Made by a program: the position numbers and the translations under genes
Shown: piece after piece, positions 53,101-64,000 of the stretch
How positions within the stretch are numbered: the first letter of the stretch is position 1
Layout of the letters: every line of letters begins with the position of its first letter
Notes under the pieces: model-generated
Told to the model about the DNA's origin: nothing
Database searches by the model: none
What the model saw: only the letters and a program-made list of their open reading frames with translations
From: Trochalopteron elliotii
Taxonomy: Eukaryota > Chordata > Aves > Passeriformes > Leiothrichidae
Length of the DNA stretch: 64,000 bases
NCBI GenBank assembly: GCA_024734555.1
Contig: JANPWX010000163.1
Span: 68,142 to 132,141, forward strand
Direction of reading: 5' to 3'

Positions 53101-56100
53101 AAAACATTGTCCCAGGAATAAAAGCAATGCCAGAGGCAGGCAACAGGAGAGAGAGAAGCTCAAGGTCAACAGATTTTCTTTTGCTTTGAGAGAACTAGAG
53201 CATAGAAAGCAAAGGAAAAAAACTCCCTTAGTTTATAAATTCTACTGGAAAATATTGAGCTCAAAGGACAAAAGCAATCACAAGTTGAAAGGAAATTAAA
53301 AACACAGATTCCCAAGAGCCAAAAAAACCAAATCACATCCACTGCCAATGGGAAAATAAATTTTGGAAACAGGACCTCAAGAGAAGATGGTGCCTACAGT
53401 GCCACTTGATGGCTTATTCTGGGAGTGCATTCAGAGAGCCATGCCCCCAAGGTGTCAGCCACCCCTTGGGATTCTGGTACAGCAGAGTATATCTGGAAAA
53501 TGTTTGATAACTCGGGTGCAGAAGGTAAAAATTAAAAACTGCACAAGTACTTTGTACTAAGGAATCTTTTCAGCTTCAGGGTTCTTTATTTTAAGGTGTC
53601 AAAATGTGCTTTGGGAATTTTTGTTTGTTTGATTTTGTGGTTTGGGTTTTTGTCAGGGTTTTTTAACATTATCTTCCAAACAAGAAACTAAGGGGCTGTG
53701 AAAGCAATCACATAGAACTTGGATGATCTTCTATGGACTCAGCGGCATTTGCACCCTCATATCCCCAAAAAAACTCCCCTACTACACCAACTAACCAAAT
53801 AAGAAGTAGTCACAGAAATCCTCGTGAATAACCTGTTAGAAGAGAATCTGGAAAAACTGCCACACCATTCCACAGAAAAGTAACTGAGGGATGTGAAACC
53901 CCAGCATTCATTCCCAGCTGTTTTCTTGCAATTTATACAGCTCTATATTTGTGGCACAGACCATCTCCTCACTACAGCTAAATATTCAATCTCCTTTCAA
54001 CTCTATAGATGCCAAAATAAGTCACTGTAAGAAAAGTTCAGCTCAATCCCCCGTTTATCCTGTTCTTGGACATGGGTTGCATCACTTCATCTGATAACAA
54101 GAACAAAAAACCCCATCCACTAATCTTGCAAATAAGAGGCAACAGATTTGTCAAAATTCAATTTGCATTTTTATAATTTCAAAAGAGTTACTGATAGGAT
54201 TTGATCATGTAATATATGGCAATGTTAGGTAGAGTCAAAGAATAAGCCCAGTGGCATTACAGAAGGTCTCAGTCAAAGACTTGTGAGCTTAACTCCATGC
54301 ACTACACATTGCCAAAAAGCTGACTTCTCAGCAGGAGGAGGCCAAAAGGTGTACAGCAGCACAGTGACAGAGTAATCCCAAATGCAAGCAGCCTCAGAAC
54401 TCTTGAATGATGTGCCAAATGCCCTTACTCTCATGCTACAGGTTAATTAGCTAGCATCCCATAAAAGTGAAAGGGTGAAACATAACTGGAATTCAGATAT
54501 CTGCATTTAATAAGACAATTAGTTACAGTTGTATTTTGGAACAACTGTAATTAGAGTTAGAGCTAATGAGGTAGGAAAATGAGAGGCAAAAAGCTATCAA
54601 TCACACAATAAATGTGAACATAAACAATTATGAAAATGCTTCTCTTGTTAGTTTTAAATGTACTTTCAATTTAAGTCAATTAATATCTCATGGGTATCAG
54701 TGTCTCTGCAGCTATGGAAATCTATTTTAATGACAAGCATTTTACCTATTGTGTTGAATGTTTGATCTCATTATAATTAATTTCTAACTATTTAGGACAA
54801 ACAGGAAGGAAGAGTGAATTCTGAACACATACAACCTCTAAGGATATCTATCTGGTGACAAGTTGAAAATTCACACTTGTTGTTTCAGTTCTACAGCCCC
54901 AAATCACTTCTGCCACAACAGGAATTTCCCATTTAACCTACCACTACTACAGGCATAAAAATCCCTTCAAAATATCTTATCCCATCTGTTGGCACCAGGA
55001 AGAAGGATCAATAGCTTTGGATGCTACTACATATGCAGAGATGGGAGAAGGGAAGACACCCTCATCCTCAGCACATCCCCATGTGATGTCAGTGTAACCT
55101 ATTTTCACTGGGAATCTGGGGAAACACTCTTGGACACTGCTGGAGGCAGCTGAGACTTGTGTTCCCTTCTGCCAACCCTGTGCTGGAGGCAGTGATCTTG
55201 AACAGGCTTCAGGAGGAGCAGAACACTTTTCTTTAAGAATGCAGTCCAATTAGCTTTTCTTTGCAACAGGAAAAGTTTGATGGGCTGTTCAACCAGAAGC
55301 AACATTTTAACACTTTTTTTTTTTTTTTGCTCAATAACTACATTAAGATATATAGATAGTATTTTGACCTAAATAATACCAGTTTTAGTTTGCTGTAACT
55401 CAGTTAGGAACTGATTTATTTTCAACTAAACAGAAATCCATGGAGATGTTAAAATATTAATCCAAGTCAATTAAACCAATGAATTCAACTGATATGACTT
55501 CCTTAGGAAGATACAATAAAAAGCTATCTGTGGGAATCTGAGACCTATTCATGACTAAAAAGATGGGATAAGGGAAAAGAGCAACTGGAAATGCGAAGTG
55601 AATGACCATTAATGTTCCAATTACACTGAACTGCTCTAAATAATGCAGAAGATATCATCCAGTTTTTAATCCTGAGTAATGATAAACAAAACCTGTATTT
55701 TACAAGAATTATCTCTAATTGTTGCCTATGTGGAAAGGCTTTTTCTGGTTCCTTGGGGGGTTTTGTACAATAACACAGCATGATTTTGGCCCTTGCAAAA
55801 ATCCCCTCAACTTTCACAACTGAGGAAGACATATTTTTTAAACAATAGGTCACTCACATGAAATATTTATCATTTGAAATAAGAAGCATCATATAATGAC
55901 AAAACTGCTATGAATTCTATTTTAATGCAATGACTCTTTATTTGGCATTACCTAAAAGCAGAATGGCTAACAATTAAATCAGCACATTTGTTGGTGCAAC
56001 TTTCTGCATCAAGTGAAGTTCCTGTTTCAAAAGAAATATTCTGCCCTACTTTTTCGAGGAATTAACACTACTATGATAAGAGCTGAAGAGGAAGTTACAA

Positions 56101-57898
56101 GTGTTCAACATCAACTGCTTGGTATCAACCATAATGGAAAATAAAGGTCTCACAACAATACTTCCTGAAGCACTGAGAATTTTTTTTTCATTTCCTATTT
56201 TCCCTGTTCCACCAGCTTATCTACTTTCACCCAAAAGAGCAATCCAAGTGGGTTTCAAAAAACATGCTCTTAACTATAAGCACACACATGCAAGTAACAT
56301 GGAATGTTTCAGTTTTATAGTTCTACATTTTTCAGTATTAGTACGGGCATTTTCAGTCTCTTCTGGATATAAATAAATCAGGTATGTATAATTAAGTTCT
56401 GCAAATCTAAAAAAAGACAAGAGATATATTCCATAAGAGACGCCTAGTGTGTAATTTAAATTATTTAATAATATAATGCATTCAGTAGAGTTAATTTGCT
56501 GGCTGGATACTAGGAAAAGGTTTTACTCCATCAATTTACTCTTAAAACACACAGACTTAAAACTTTAAAGCAGTATTTGCATGGCCATGCGAGGTCAAGT
56601 ATACCTCAAATTGCCCAATGAAAACAGTTCATGTCATGTCATGAAATTCATTATAATATGGAGTTTACAATATATTCAAAATATGCTCTTATAACCTTGA
56701 ATTCCCCCATTACAAAACTGCTCACAGACAGAATAAGGTCAGTTAAGTGACACATCATGTCTGATTCCAGGGGAAGAATTATGTGCAGAGCTGGTGTGTG
56801 CAGCTAGGTTAGAGCAAAACCAGTGATCACTAAGCTTCTTACATTCAGATGTGAGAATTTAATCTCTTATAAGAAAATGCTGGATGCCATGTAGACCACA
56901 GTAGAATTTATATTCTTTTCAAACTGGTTGCTTAAGTGACAGATGCAGGAAAAAGCAAATTAACTATATATCCTTGACAAGAAAATAAATGTTGAATTAC
57001 TAACTGCTGAGTCATGGCAGAGAAAAAAAATCATACAAATAAATGATACAAACTGCAACACACATTATACTGACTGCCTGAGCAGACTAAGGTCTTCTTT
57101 TTAAAGCTAAGTAAATAAGAATAAATGAGGTTAAATGCATTCTACTCATAGGATGCATGTTATAATTCTGACTTTGGTCTTCATGCTATTAAGCTCAAGA
57201 AGATACTTGTAAAATCTCTAATGGAACACGGAAGGTATTGGGAGCAAACACTATTTCTTGATCCTGCAGCCAGAGTCACCCATGCAAAGAAAATCTGTCT
57301 CTCTGTCCAAGTTTGCATAATTTGTTCCCAGTTCATGTAATTAATTTTCCACATCCAGTTCTAAGCAAAGTAAGTGCATCTTGAGTCTTTAAATAATTTG
57401 TTGAGGTGTTTTATTTGATTTTAGGGTTCTTGATTTTTAACCAAAATGAAATTCCTAAAATTTGCTGCCAAAGGTGACAAAAGATGATTTCTAGTAGAGA
57501 TTCAAGTAAATCTCTTAAATGTGTTTAACTTTGCAAAGGTAGTTTTTCCCTGTGGCTGGCTTGCTAAAACTGTGAAAAGTTTCTTCTGCTATAATCTTTC
57601 GTTCTTCAGAGATATAAACTTAAGAGCTCTGTAACACAAATTTAGAGCTCTTTCCCTGAACAGAACTCTGAAACATCAGTGGATGTAAAACCAGCAGGAA
57701 TGCTACAGGGGGAAAAAAAAGTCACAAAATCCATAAGAAAAAAACCAACATCCCCTAATCCCCAACAGTAACCCAAACCAGACAGGTCAGTATAGCAGAG
57801 AAGAAAAATGTCTGGTTTAAATCATGTATTGAGGAGCTAAGCATACACAAGACATGTCACAAATGCATGCATGTATATCCAATTAAAGATGTGCTCAC
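50116..57898 (-). other. SH3KBP1: Intron splitting the SH3B domain (7,783 nt)
   Basis: This is a phase 0 intron lying between IIEVVGE and VEEGWW. It has a GTGAGC donor and a TCGGTGCAG acceptor. The content is AT-rich with a T/G-rich tract near 53618-53666 and a T-run at 55314-55328. A GC-richer patch near 54990-55300 has no recognised homology, and no mobile element could be identified with confidence. Confidence 0.9.
53618..53666. repeat. T/G-rich low-complexity tract
   Basis: TTTTTGTTTGTTTG, GTGGTTTGGGTTTTTG and GGGTTTTTT follow one another. The composition is like the tract at 38197-38291. Confidence 0.6.
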
Positions 57899-58005
57899 CT
57901 CTCCCACAACTTCAATGATGTCGCCAACTTTTAATTCCAATTCATCTTCATTTTGAGGCATATAACTGAACGCCACCTGACATCTCCTTCTTCTGCTTCT
58001 CTCTC
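57899..58005 (-). CDS. SH3KBP1: SH3KBP1 exon: basic stretch plus first half of SH3B
   Basis: This exon is 107 nt long: two bases completing a codon, then 35 codons. The protein begins ERSRRRRCQ, a run of arginines just before the domain. It then gives the first half of the second SH3 domain: VAFSYMPQ (the ALYDY-motif position), the acidic RT loop [11 protein letters not shown], and strand residues IIEVVGE. SH3 domains of CIN85 bind atypical PxxxPR motifs in partners such as CBL (family knowledge). The acceptor is TTCCCCCAG directly before GAGAG and the donor is GAG followed by GTGAGC. The entry phase is 1 and the exit phase is 0, which fits the next exon at 50115. The acceptor CAGGAG is a NAGNAG type, so one residue at the start could be variable. 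The upstream partner exon ends with one base of a split codon and lies outside the window. Confidence 0.96.
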
Positions 58006-58436
58006 CTGGGGGAATAAAGGAAATAGGGAAATTATAAAATGAAAATAAAATTCCATTTTATTTTTGGCCAAACACAAGCCAGGGGAAATTATTAAAGATG
58101 AACAATTACTCTTTGAGCATTGTAATCAGAATCTGAATGTTTGCGATAGTTAGTCTATCTGCCTAGGTTTAACTTACAAAAAGAGCCAAAATTTACTAAT
58201 TGGGCTTCCTAATGACAGGATGGACAAACTTCACCCAAAAGGATCTTTCCAGGTGTATTTGCCACAATTTCTCTTCTAGGCTAATGCTTTATACACATGG
58301 TGTAGGCAAATCCAGAAACTGGAGGGATGGGGAAGGGATCCAAAGCTTATAAAGAGAGAAGCTCTCAGCTGTCTCTTTTTGTCCACAATTCTTTCAAAGG
58401 TGTACAAATAACTCTTTAACCATTCTTTATATTTTA

Positions 58437-58932
58437 TTCAAAGAATCATAGAATTGCTTAGGTTGGGAAAGACCTTTAAGACTATTTACTTCAACTGTTA
58501 ATGCAGCACTCCCAAGTCCACCACTAAACCATATCCCTAAACTCCCCATCTACATGTCTTCTGAATACTTCCAGGAATGGAGGTATTATAAATACCACTT
58601 CCCTGGGCAACCTGCTCCAATGTTTGACAACACCTTCTGTGGAGCAATTTTTCTTAAGATCCAATCTAAACGTTCCTTGGCACAACTTGAGGCCATTTTT
58701 TCTCAGCCTGTCACATGTCACCTGGGAGAAGAGCCCAACTCCTACCTAACTACAAACACCTTTCCGGTGATTACAGAGAATGTTGAAGTCCCTCCTCAGA
58801 CCCCTTTTCTCCAGGGTAATCAGTTCCAGGTCCCTCAGCTGCTCCTCATTGAACTTGTGCTCCAGACCCTTCACCAGCTCTGTTCCCTTCTCTGGACAAG
58901 CTCCGGCATCTCAATGTCTTTCTTGTAGGGAA
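58437..58932 (-). mobile_element. CR1 LINE, 3' part (end of ORF2 and 3' UTR)
   Basis: On the minus strand the block begins YKKDIEMPELVQR, the CR1 ORF2 segment near the end of the reverse-transcriptase gene. It runs through VVKHWSRLPREVVFIIPPFLEVF and on to a 3' end of ATTCTATG and ATTCTTTG octamers. The frame is broken by stops and indels. It belongs to a different CR1 subfamily from the copy at 12.5 kb, judged by sequence and frame differences. It directly abuts the ORF1-like segment upstream. Frames at 58524-58721 and 58554-58928 are shadows of it. Confidence 0.93.
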
Positions 58933-59480
58933 GGGCTGAGAGCAAGGCATTGATCTGATGGCTCTGATATGATCTGATGTGTCATCTTGCATCCTCCTTC
59001 CCTGTGATTGGAAGGATAGAGAAGAATACTGCTTGTGCTCTTGATTCCTTAAGCAGCAGTCCCAAGGCCCTGAAGAATCAACCTCCTGATTGCCCTTAGT
59101 CTGCCAGCTGCAACTTTATCACTGCCTACCTGAGAAATCAACAATGGACAATAATCTGAGGGCTGCACCAGGGTAGGAACCTTTCCATCCACACCTTCAA
59201 CCCCAGCCCCAGGGAGACTGCAGAGTTCCCAAAGAAGTGGGTCCTGTTGGCATATCAGGCCTTCTGCTCCCTTCAGAAGGCAGTCTTCCACAATAGTGAC
59301 CTGCCTTTTTTTTTCTTTATAGTAGCAGTCTGGAAACAGGCTGACATCACCTTGGTGACATTTCCACACCAGATGAACCATCATCACCATTGTTCAGTTC
59401 CACCTGCAGAGCTTCATACCCGTTCTGCCAAGGCATCAGGGAGGTGGAGCAGCAACAGAGATACTCCTGCTGCACCAGGC
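58933..59480 (-). mobile_element. CR1 ORF1 esterase-domain relic
   Basis: On the minus strand an open stretch (59390-59049) reads GQVT-like residues (KRQVTIVEDCLLKGAEGLIC), then LPGAGVEGVDGKVP, then VQPSDYCPLLISQVGSDKVA. It continues after a frame break as AQAVFFSILPITGKED and SHQINALL. This resembles the esterase (SGNH hydrolase-like) domain of bird CR1 ORF1 as I remember it. The nucleophile block, normally GDS-like, is EDC here, so the copy is not catalytic. The upstream part to about 59480 fits the linker before that domain. It is a dead relic. It shares orientation with the CR1 3' part and is probably the same insertion. Confidence 0.7.
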
Positions 59481-59514
59481 AGGGAATCAGATTTATATAC
59501 CCATGCAGATATAC

Positions 59515-59545
59515 ATGTGTGTGTGTGTCTATGTGTGTACACACA
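59515..59545. repeat. Short (TG)n repeat
   Basis: ATGTGTGTGTGTGTCTATGT followed by GTGTACACACA, just beyond the upstream end of the CR1 relic. It is a simple repeat and likely variable. Confidence 0.8.
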
Positions 59546-62500
59546 GCTATTTGTAAGGTGCACTAATGTTAGGTTACAGAGAATAGAAGGAAAACCATTG
59601 CAATTGGATTAGTAAGGCTTAATTGGTTAAGACAGGCTAATTCTGATAATCAACCAGACACTGGAAATTATGTTAACAGCAACCTTTCTCTTCTAGCTTG
59701 GATGTCCAGACTCTGAATCGATAGCTTTAAGTTAGACCACTTACTTGACACTTCTGCCACCAGAGCTTTAAGAGAGATAAGTGAAAATACTCTGCTCCAG
59801 AGGTTTGTTTGCCAAATCTGCTGGCTTACATGTAATTATAGTTATATGACATGAGAAATCTTCCCTAAATTAAGTTGCTAAGTTGGCTGCTTAGCCTCTG
59901 TTAGCTGAAGTACAATTTGCTGATATGAATCATGACTGTGTTGGAATGTGGTGGAAAAGCAGAAGGTAGGAAGAGAGAATTTATTCAAAACACAGAATTC
60001 CCTGACTATTCTCTCTTCTCTAGAAGGTGTGCATTGTATAAATGCACACTATTGTATAAATGCATACTATTTTATATAATTTATATACACGTACCCACAC
60101 AAATATATACAGGCACTCCACACAAGTACATATACTTTCTCTTATGCTATTTCTCTTAACAATTAAACATGCTCAATAAAAGCTGAAAGCGTAAACACTT
60201 TCCAAGCATGGTCTTAATCTGAAATGAAATTACAGAAGTAGATTTTGTGGTGAGTCTGTTTTTTGTCCTGCAACATCTTTTGATAATTCTGCTCTAGAGT
60301 TAACAATGATTAAAAAAAAGTTACAGATTTTTGTTCTAATCTATTAATTTAAACTAAAGAAAAAAGGTAGAAAAGGACCCACTGATTTTAGCTTTCTTAT
60401 AATGTTTTTCACAGCCACTGCCATCGTGCATGAGTGGCAGCTTTTTGAATGTTAAAGTTAATACCTTAATGCAGTGTAACCAAACTCACTCAAATTGGCT
60501 CTTTTTTCCACCTACAGATGCCTGCTCATTCTTCACCATCTAAACTAAAATGGTCCTAAACTGACAACTTTACACAGCTGCATTCCAAATAATTTAAATG
60601 TAATAAATGCCTTCCACTGAGGGCTTCTTTCAGTGTGCAAGAGAGGTTGGCTATTTCTCCTAAAAACAGCATTCCCACTATGATTTCTAACATCAAGTAG
60701 CAACTGATGCTGCTGATGTTGCCTGATGTGACAGATGGCAGTTCTCATCCTATTTAATAATAAATATTGTGTGACTCTTAGGAGAATATTTTTGAGAGTA
60801 AGAAATAAACATAGTTCTGGATGTTAATAATACAACTGTATGAATACTTCCCCCTCCCAATCCATAAAGTTATTTTATTACTGTATACAAAATACAGCAA
60901 AAGTCTGCAATTATCTCCATTAGTCTCAAGGTTGTCTCACTGCTCTCCCCTCTCCTTCCAAATCTTTATCTAAAGAAAGACCTAAGTGAGGGGTAGCTAG
61001 CCAGCAAGAGACACAGATTCTATGTACCACTTCGTTATTCTCTCTGATCTAATGCCAGACAACAGATTCAACACTGAATACTTTTGGTTTTAAGGAGAAG
61101 GTGCTGATGCCCCTACGTGCATGCTAATGCTTGGTGCACTTGAGAAGAACATGAGTTGTGTGAAGAGCCCTTTTTCTACTGGTATGGCTAGAACAGACTT
61201 TGAAAGGTCTAAAGTTAGGTTAAATGGAAAAAGGAATTAACTTGTATTTAGAAGTTTGAAACAAATAAGCAAACTAACAAATCTTTGAGGGCACAAATCC
61301 AATTTGCTTCAAAGTGGTGCTTGATTGGATCCTTAAAATGGTGTTGTTACCTCTGACAGCAGGAGATCATAAAGGAGTTTCCTCCAGCAGTAAACATGCA
61401 AGAGAGAGCATCATTTCCCTACATTTAAATGCTCCTCTGGCATTAGCAACAAAGACAAAAGAAAGAGGCAATGACAATTCACTGGCGTTCAATGCTTACC
61501 TTTGTAAGGGCATCAAAACCTGAGGCAACGCTACACAAACATCAATGGCACTTCAACCATCAGACCTAGGAAAGGTCACAAACTGACAGCTCATGATTAG
61601 CTGAAAAGCACAGCAGCAGCTGCAGCAGCAACACAGGTAGGAAATAAACTACTTCAAAGTTAACTGGAATTTTAAAAGCCAGGCGACCTTCTTTTTTAAA
61701 CCTTAAAACATCTGTCATGAAACAGAAGTTTATATAAATGTGTACATGTGTGAGTGAGTTATATGGTGGTTTCTGCAGAGTCTAATTTTCACTGATGCCA
61801 GTGTCTTTGTAGCCTATCCTGTCACTCTATTAGGACAAAAAAGACAAGTTGAAGAAATTTCCTGTCTTCTACTTCAGATTTTCCCGCACATGACATCATC
61901 TGCCCATCAGTGTCAGTTTGACTTTCGATTCTTCCAGCTTTCAAAGCCGTATCTGTAACTGGGGGGAACTGGTTCAGTGCAGTGTCTCCTAGCTGGGCTG
62001 TGATATGATTCAGCTAGAAACCAGTTCTAAATTTAATGTGCAGAAAGGCAAAAGGCAACTATTGCATAACTAAAGATGACTTAAACACATATTGGGTGGG
62101 TGGTAATGATTTTAATGATACAGCTGTTTTTTGGACAGCCAGCCTAGATGGTTACTGTATCACCTTTTTGTTTTTATAAATCATTGAATTGTTGACTTAA
62201 GACAATTTAAAGGGGAAAACTCTAAAATGAGTTCTCCCCCTTTGTTTTAACCAATTCCTTTTCACCAATAAGCAGAAACAAAATATGAGTTATCCAGAAC
62301 AATGGTGTGTATCAAAATACACATGTTAAGAAAAAAAGGTAGAACTGCAAACTTCCTTCCAAAAGGTAGATGCTTTTGAGAAAACTACCTAATTAAGAGC
62401 AAACAGCATTAAAAATGTCAACTTTTAAAACTGCTTTAAGTGTATTGAAGATACTATTATAAGACTTCAGATAGTCTTGGTCATACTAAATTCTAATCTG

Positions 62501-62735
62501 GATTCTGCCACTATCTTCCACAACACAAGGACTCCATCCTCTTACACCCACCCGCCAGCAAAAATACAATTCTGATTTTAGATGGCACCAGAATGGTCAA
62601 GTTCCAATTTCCCTCTTTTCCTGGAGGGCTTTAGCAGGGTAATTCTGACCTGGGGTTTGACATGTCAATTCCAACTCTCTCATCACTCACGTGCTGTTAA
62701 AAGGTGAACGGCTTTGGATGGATGACAAAAAATAC

Positions 62736-62756
62736 CTGATGAGGTCTCTTCCCCCT
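62736..62756 (-). other. SH3KBP1: Candidate 21-nt cassette microexon (unproven)
   Basis: On the minus strand a pyrimidine-rich acceptor (TTAGTTCTGTTTTCTGCTAG) is followed by AGGGGGAAGAGACCTCATCA and a final G, then the donor GTATTT. The length of 21 nt keeps the frame. In the phase 1 frame of this intron it would add xAG-Gly-Glu-Glu-Thr-Ser-Ser before the next codon, without a stop unless x is T. I know of no human SH3KBP1 exon with this sequence, so it may be a chance match. Confidence 0.2.
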
Positions 62757-64000
62757 CTAGCAGAAAACAGAACTAAGATGGGAGGGGAATACTGGGTGGA
62801 GAAATATACACTGGGATAAAATGTGATGTGTCTGTGGGAGGGGGTTGTTTAGTTTGGGTTTTTTGGTCTGGTTTGAATTTGTGACATTAATATACCAGAG
62901 AAGAGAGAGATAAACTGAAGGAGGTGAGGGGAGACAGAATATCTGAGGTGTTCCCAGTACTCTCTCAAACGGGTTATGTAAAGCTGCTGTGTTTTTCTCC
63001 AGGCAGATGAACTGGGAATTGCCCTGCTTTGACATGTGCAGCTAAATCACAGAGACTGCAGGACTCCATTAAGCACAATTAAGCCACAATGCAGTACAGC
63101 ATCACTGCTAGTGATGTATTACTTCGAGTGTATTAATGTTCCACTGTTACCCAGGAGTGTTTTCTCTTGCTAGACTCCACAGCAACACTTCCAAGTTTCA
63201 GCTATCTGGCTGCTGCTCTGGATTTTATGGCCAGGATTTGTCTGTGAGGAACCTGAAAGCCTGGAAGACACCTCTTTTTTAAATATCATCACATTTTAAC
63301 ACATATACACTGTCAGAATAACAGCAAGCCTCATTGTTCAATTAATTTATTCTTTTGTTAAAAACATGCAGCAGTAATCAGGCCTTTTAATGGATATAAT
63401 TCTTTTGCATAACAGCAGTAATTAACTGGAGCAACTTACAGCAAAAACGTAGTACCAGTGGTCAAAAGCTTTTAGGAGAAAATCATAAATTAACTAAGAA
63501 GTTAATTCCGTATGCCACAGCTGGAGCCAGGCTTGTGCGTGTGACAGACAGAGCTGCAATTCTAGTGAGGCTGAGATCCTTACTTAAGCCTAACCCAAAG
63601 CAGAAGGAAACATTAGATAAATAACTGTAAATAAACTCAAAAGACACTTCCACAGTTTAACCATACACTGCCAAAATTTTTTCTTTCTTAATCTGAAAGT
63701 TTTAAAATGCACATAAATGGAATAGAAACTTCATCAAGAATGCAGTTAAATCATCACCAGCAAATTAGACAAAGCAATTCCAAACTGTAACAGGAACCCT
63801 AGGACTTTGCATACAGGCTACATACTTTGCAATCTATCTTTTAGAAAGAAAGTGTAAAACAGAGTATTAAACTACATATTAAACTCAACAACATGCAGAA
63901 GTGAAAATGTGATTGTTTATCAAATCTACTAATTCTAGTACCTGTACCTCTTAAACTTCATCATGTAAATTATTATTTTGGATTAGCATTACTGGTGAAA

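Larger units (their letters stand above)
1..64000 (-). other. SH3KBP1: SH3KBP1 gene body (internal part, both ends outside the window)
   Basis: Five exons on the minus strand splice into one open frame that matches the SH3B, linker and SH3C region of SH3KBP1 (CIN85/Ruk). This family of cytoplasmic adaptors links the ubiquitin ligase CBL, endophilins and actin regulators during endocytosis of activated receptors. Exon lengths are 107, 124, 197, 76 and 95 nt. The introns between them are 7,783, 15,282, 21,070 and 9,211 nt. The paralogue CD2AP is less likely: the SH3C start reads [16 protein letters not shown] and the linker carries [11 protein letters not shown], both of which I recall as SH3KBP1 sequence. 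Human comparisons are from memory, not from an alignment. The SH3A exons and the proline-rich and coiled-coil exons were looked for and not found, so the gene extends past both window edges. Confidence 0.96.
58006..64000 (-). other. SH3KBP1: Intron upstream of the SH3B first-half exon (partial)
   Basis: This phase 1 intron (its downstream exon needs one base from upstream) extends past the window edge. It contains an internally deleted CR1 copy (58437 to about 59480), a short TG repeat and a candidate 21-nt microexon at 62736-62756. The SH3A-side exon that I recall as ending SSETILRTNKRG in human was not found. The remaining DNA is AT-rich and unremarkable. Confidence 0.88.

Noticed and set aside
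4061..58005. Gene identity CD2AP instead of SH3KBP1
   Set aside because: The SH3C start ([16 protein letters not shown]) and the linker end ([10 protein letters not shown]) fit SH3KBP1 and differ from CD2AP as I recall it.
58554..58928. 124-codon open frame on the plus strand
   Set aside because: It is the antisense shadow of the CR1 3' part.
61494..61513. Possible 20-nt exon on the minus strand (CAG acceptor, AAAG/GTAAGC donor)
   Set aside because: 20 nt would break the frame, the pyrimidine tract is poor, and no SH3KBP1 similarity is seen.
1..64000. CRISPR arrays, operons, tRNA or rRNA genes
   Set aside because: No regularly spaced repeats, cloverleaf genes or rRNA sequence were seen. 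This is eukaryotic intronic DNA.

Overview
This window is vertebrate, almost certainly bird, nuclear DNA. It is an AT-rich, intron-dominated stretch of one large gene on the minus strand. The bird assignment rests on two CR1 LINE copies with the typical ATTCTATG-type 3' ends, an ERVL-type solo LTR of the kind common in bird genomes, and the absence of any mammalian SINE or L1 sequence that I could see.

The gene is SH3KBP1 (CIN85/Ruk), an adaptor protein with three SH3 domains. Five coding exons can be read on the minus strand. In transcript order they are 58005-57899, 50115-49992, 34709-34513, 13442-13367 and 4155-4061. Spliced together they give one open frame of 599 nt, about 200 codons. 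It covers the second SH3 domain (SH3B, complete over two exons), the acidic and Ser/Gly-rich linker, and the first half of the third SH3 domain (SH3C). All five have AG acceptors and GT donors with matching phases, and no expected exon is missing between them. The first SH3 domain lies upstream (beyond 64000). The rest of SH3C, the proline-rich region and the C-terminal coiled coil lie downstream (below position 1).

Layout from low to high coordinate: 1-4060 intron; 4061-4155 exon (SH3C first half); 4156-13366 intron with an ERVL solo LTR (about 5919-6437) and a CR1 3' fragment (about 12541-12899); 13367-13442 short linker exon; 13443-34512 a 21 kb intron with a possible old LTR near 19.5 kb, a 29-nt poly-A run, E-box repeats near 30.6 kb and an LTR-like core near 33.7 kb; 34513-34709 linker exon; 34710-49991 a 15 kb intron with a TA/TG microsatellite, a T/G-rich tract and an unexplained CpG-bearing block near 40.7 kb; 49992-50115 exon (SH3B second half); 50116-57898 intron; 57899-58005 exon (SH3B first half); 58006-64000 intron with an internally deleted CR1 and a candidate 21-nt microexon at 62736-62756.

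No other protein-coding gene, tRNA, rRNA or CRISPR array could be supported. The many open frames of 60-151 codons in the introns look like chance frames or shadows of repeats. The most checkable new points are the candidate in-frame microexon between SH3A and SH3B, the homologous intron positions in SH3B and SH3C, the ORF1-to-ORF2 CR1 deletion junction, and two unclassified LTR-like or promoter-like blocks.
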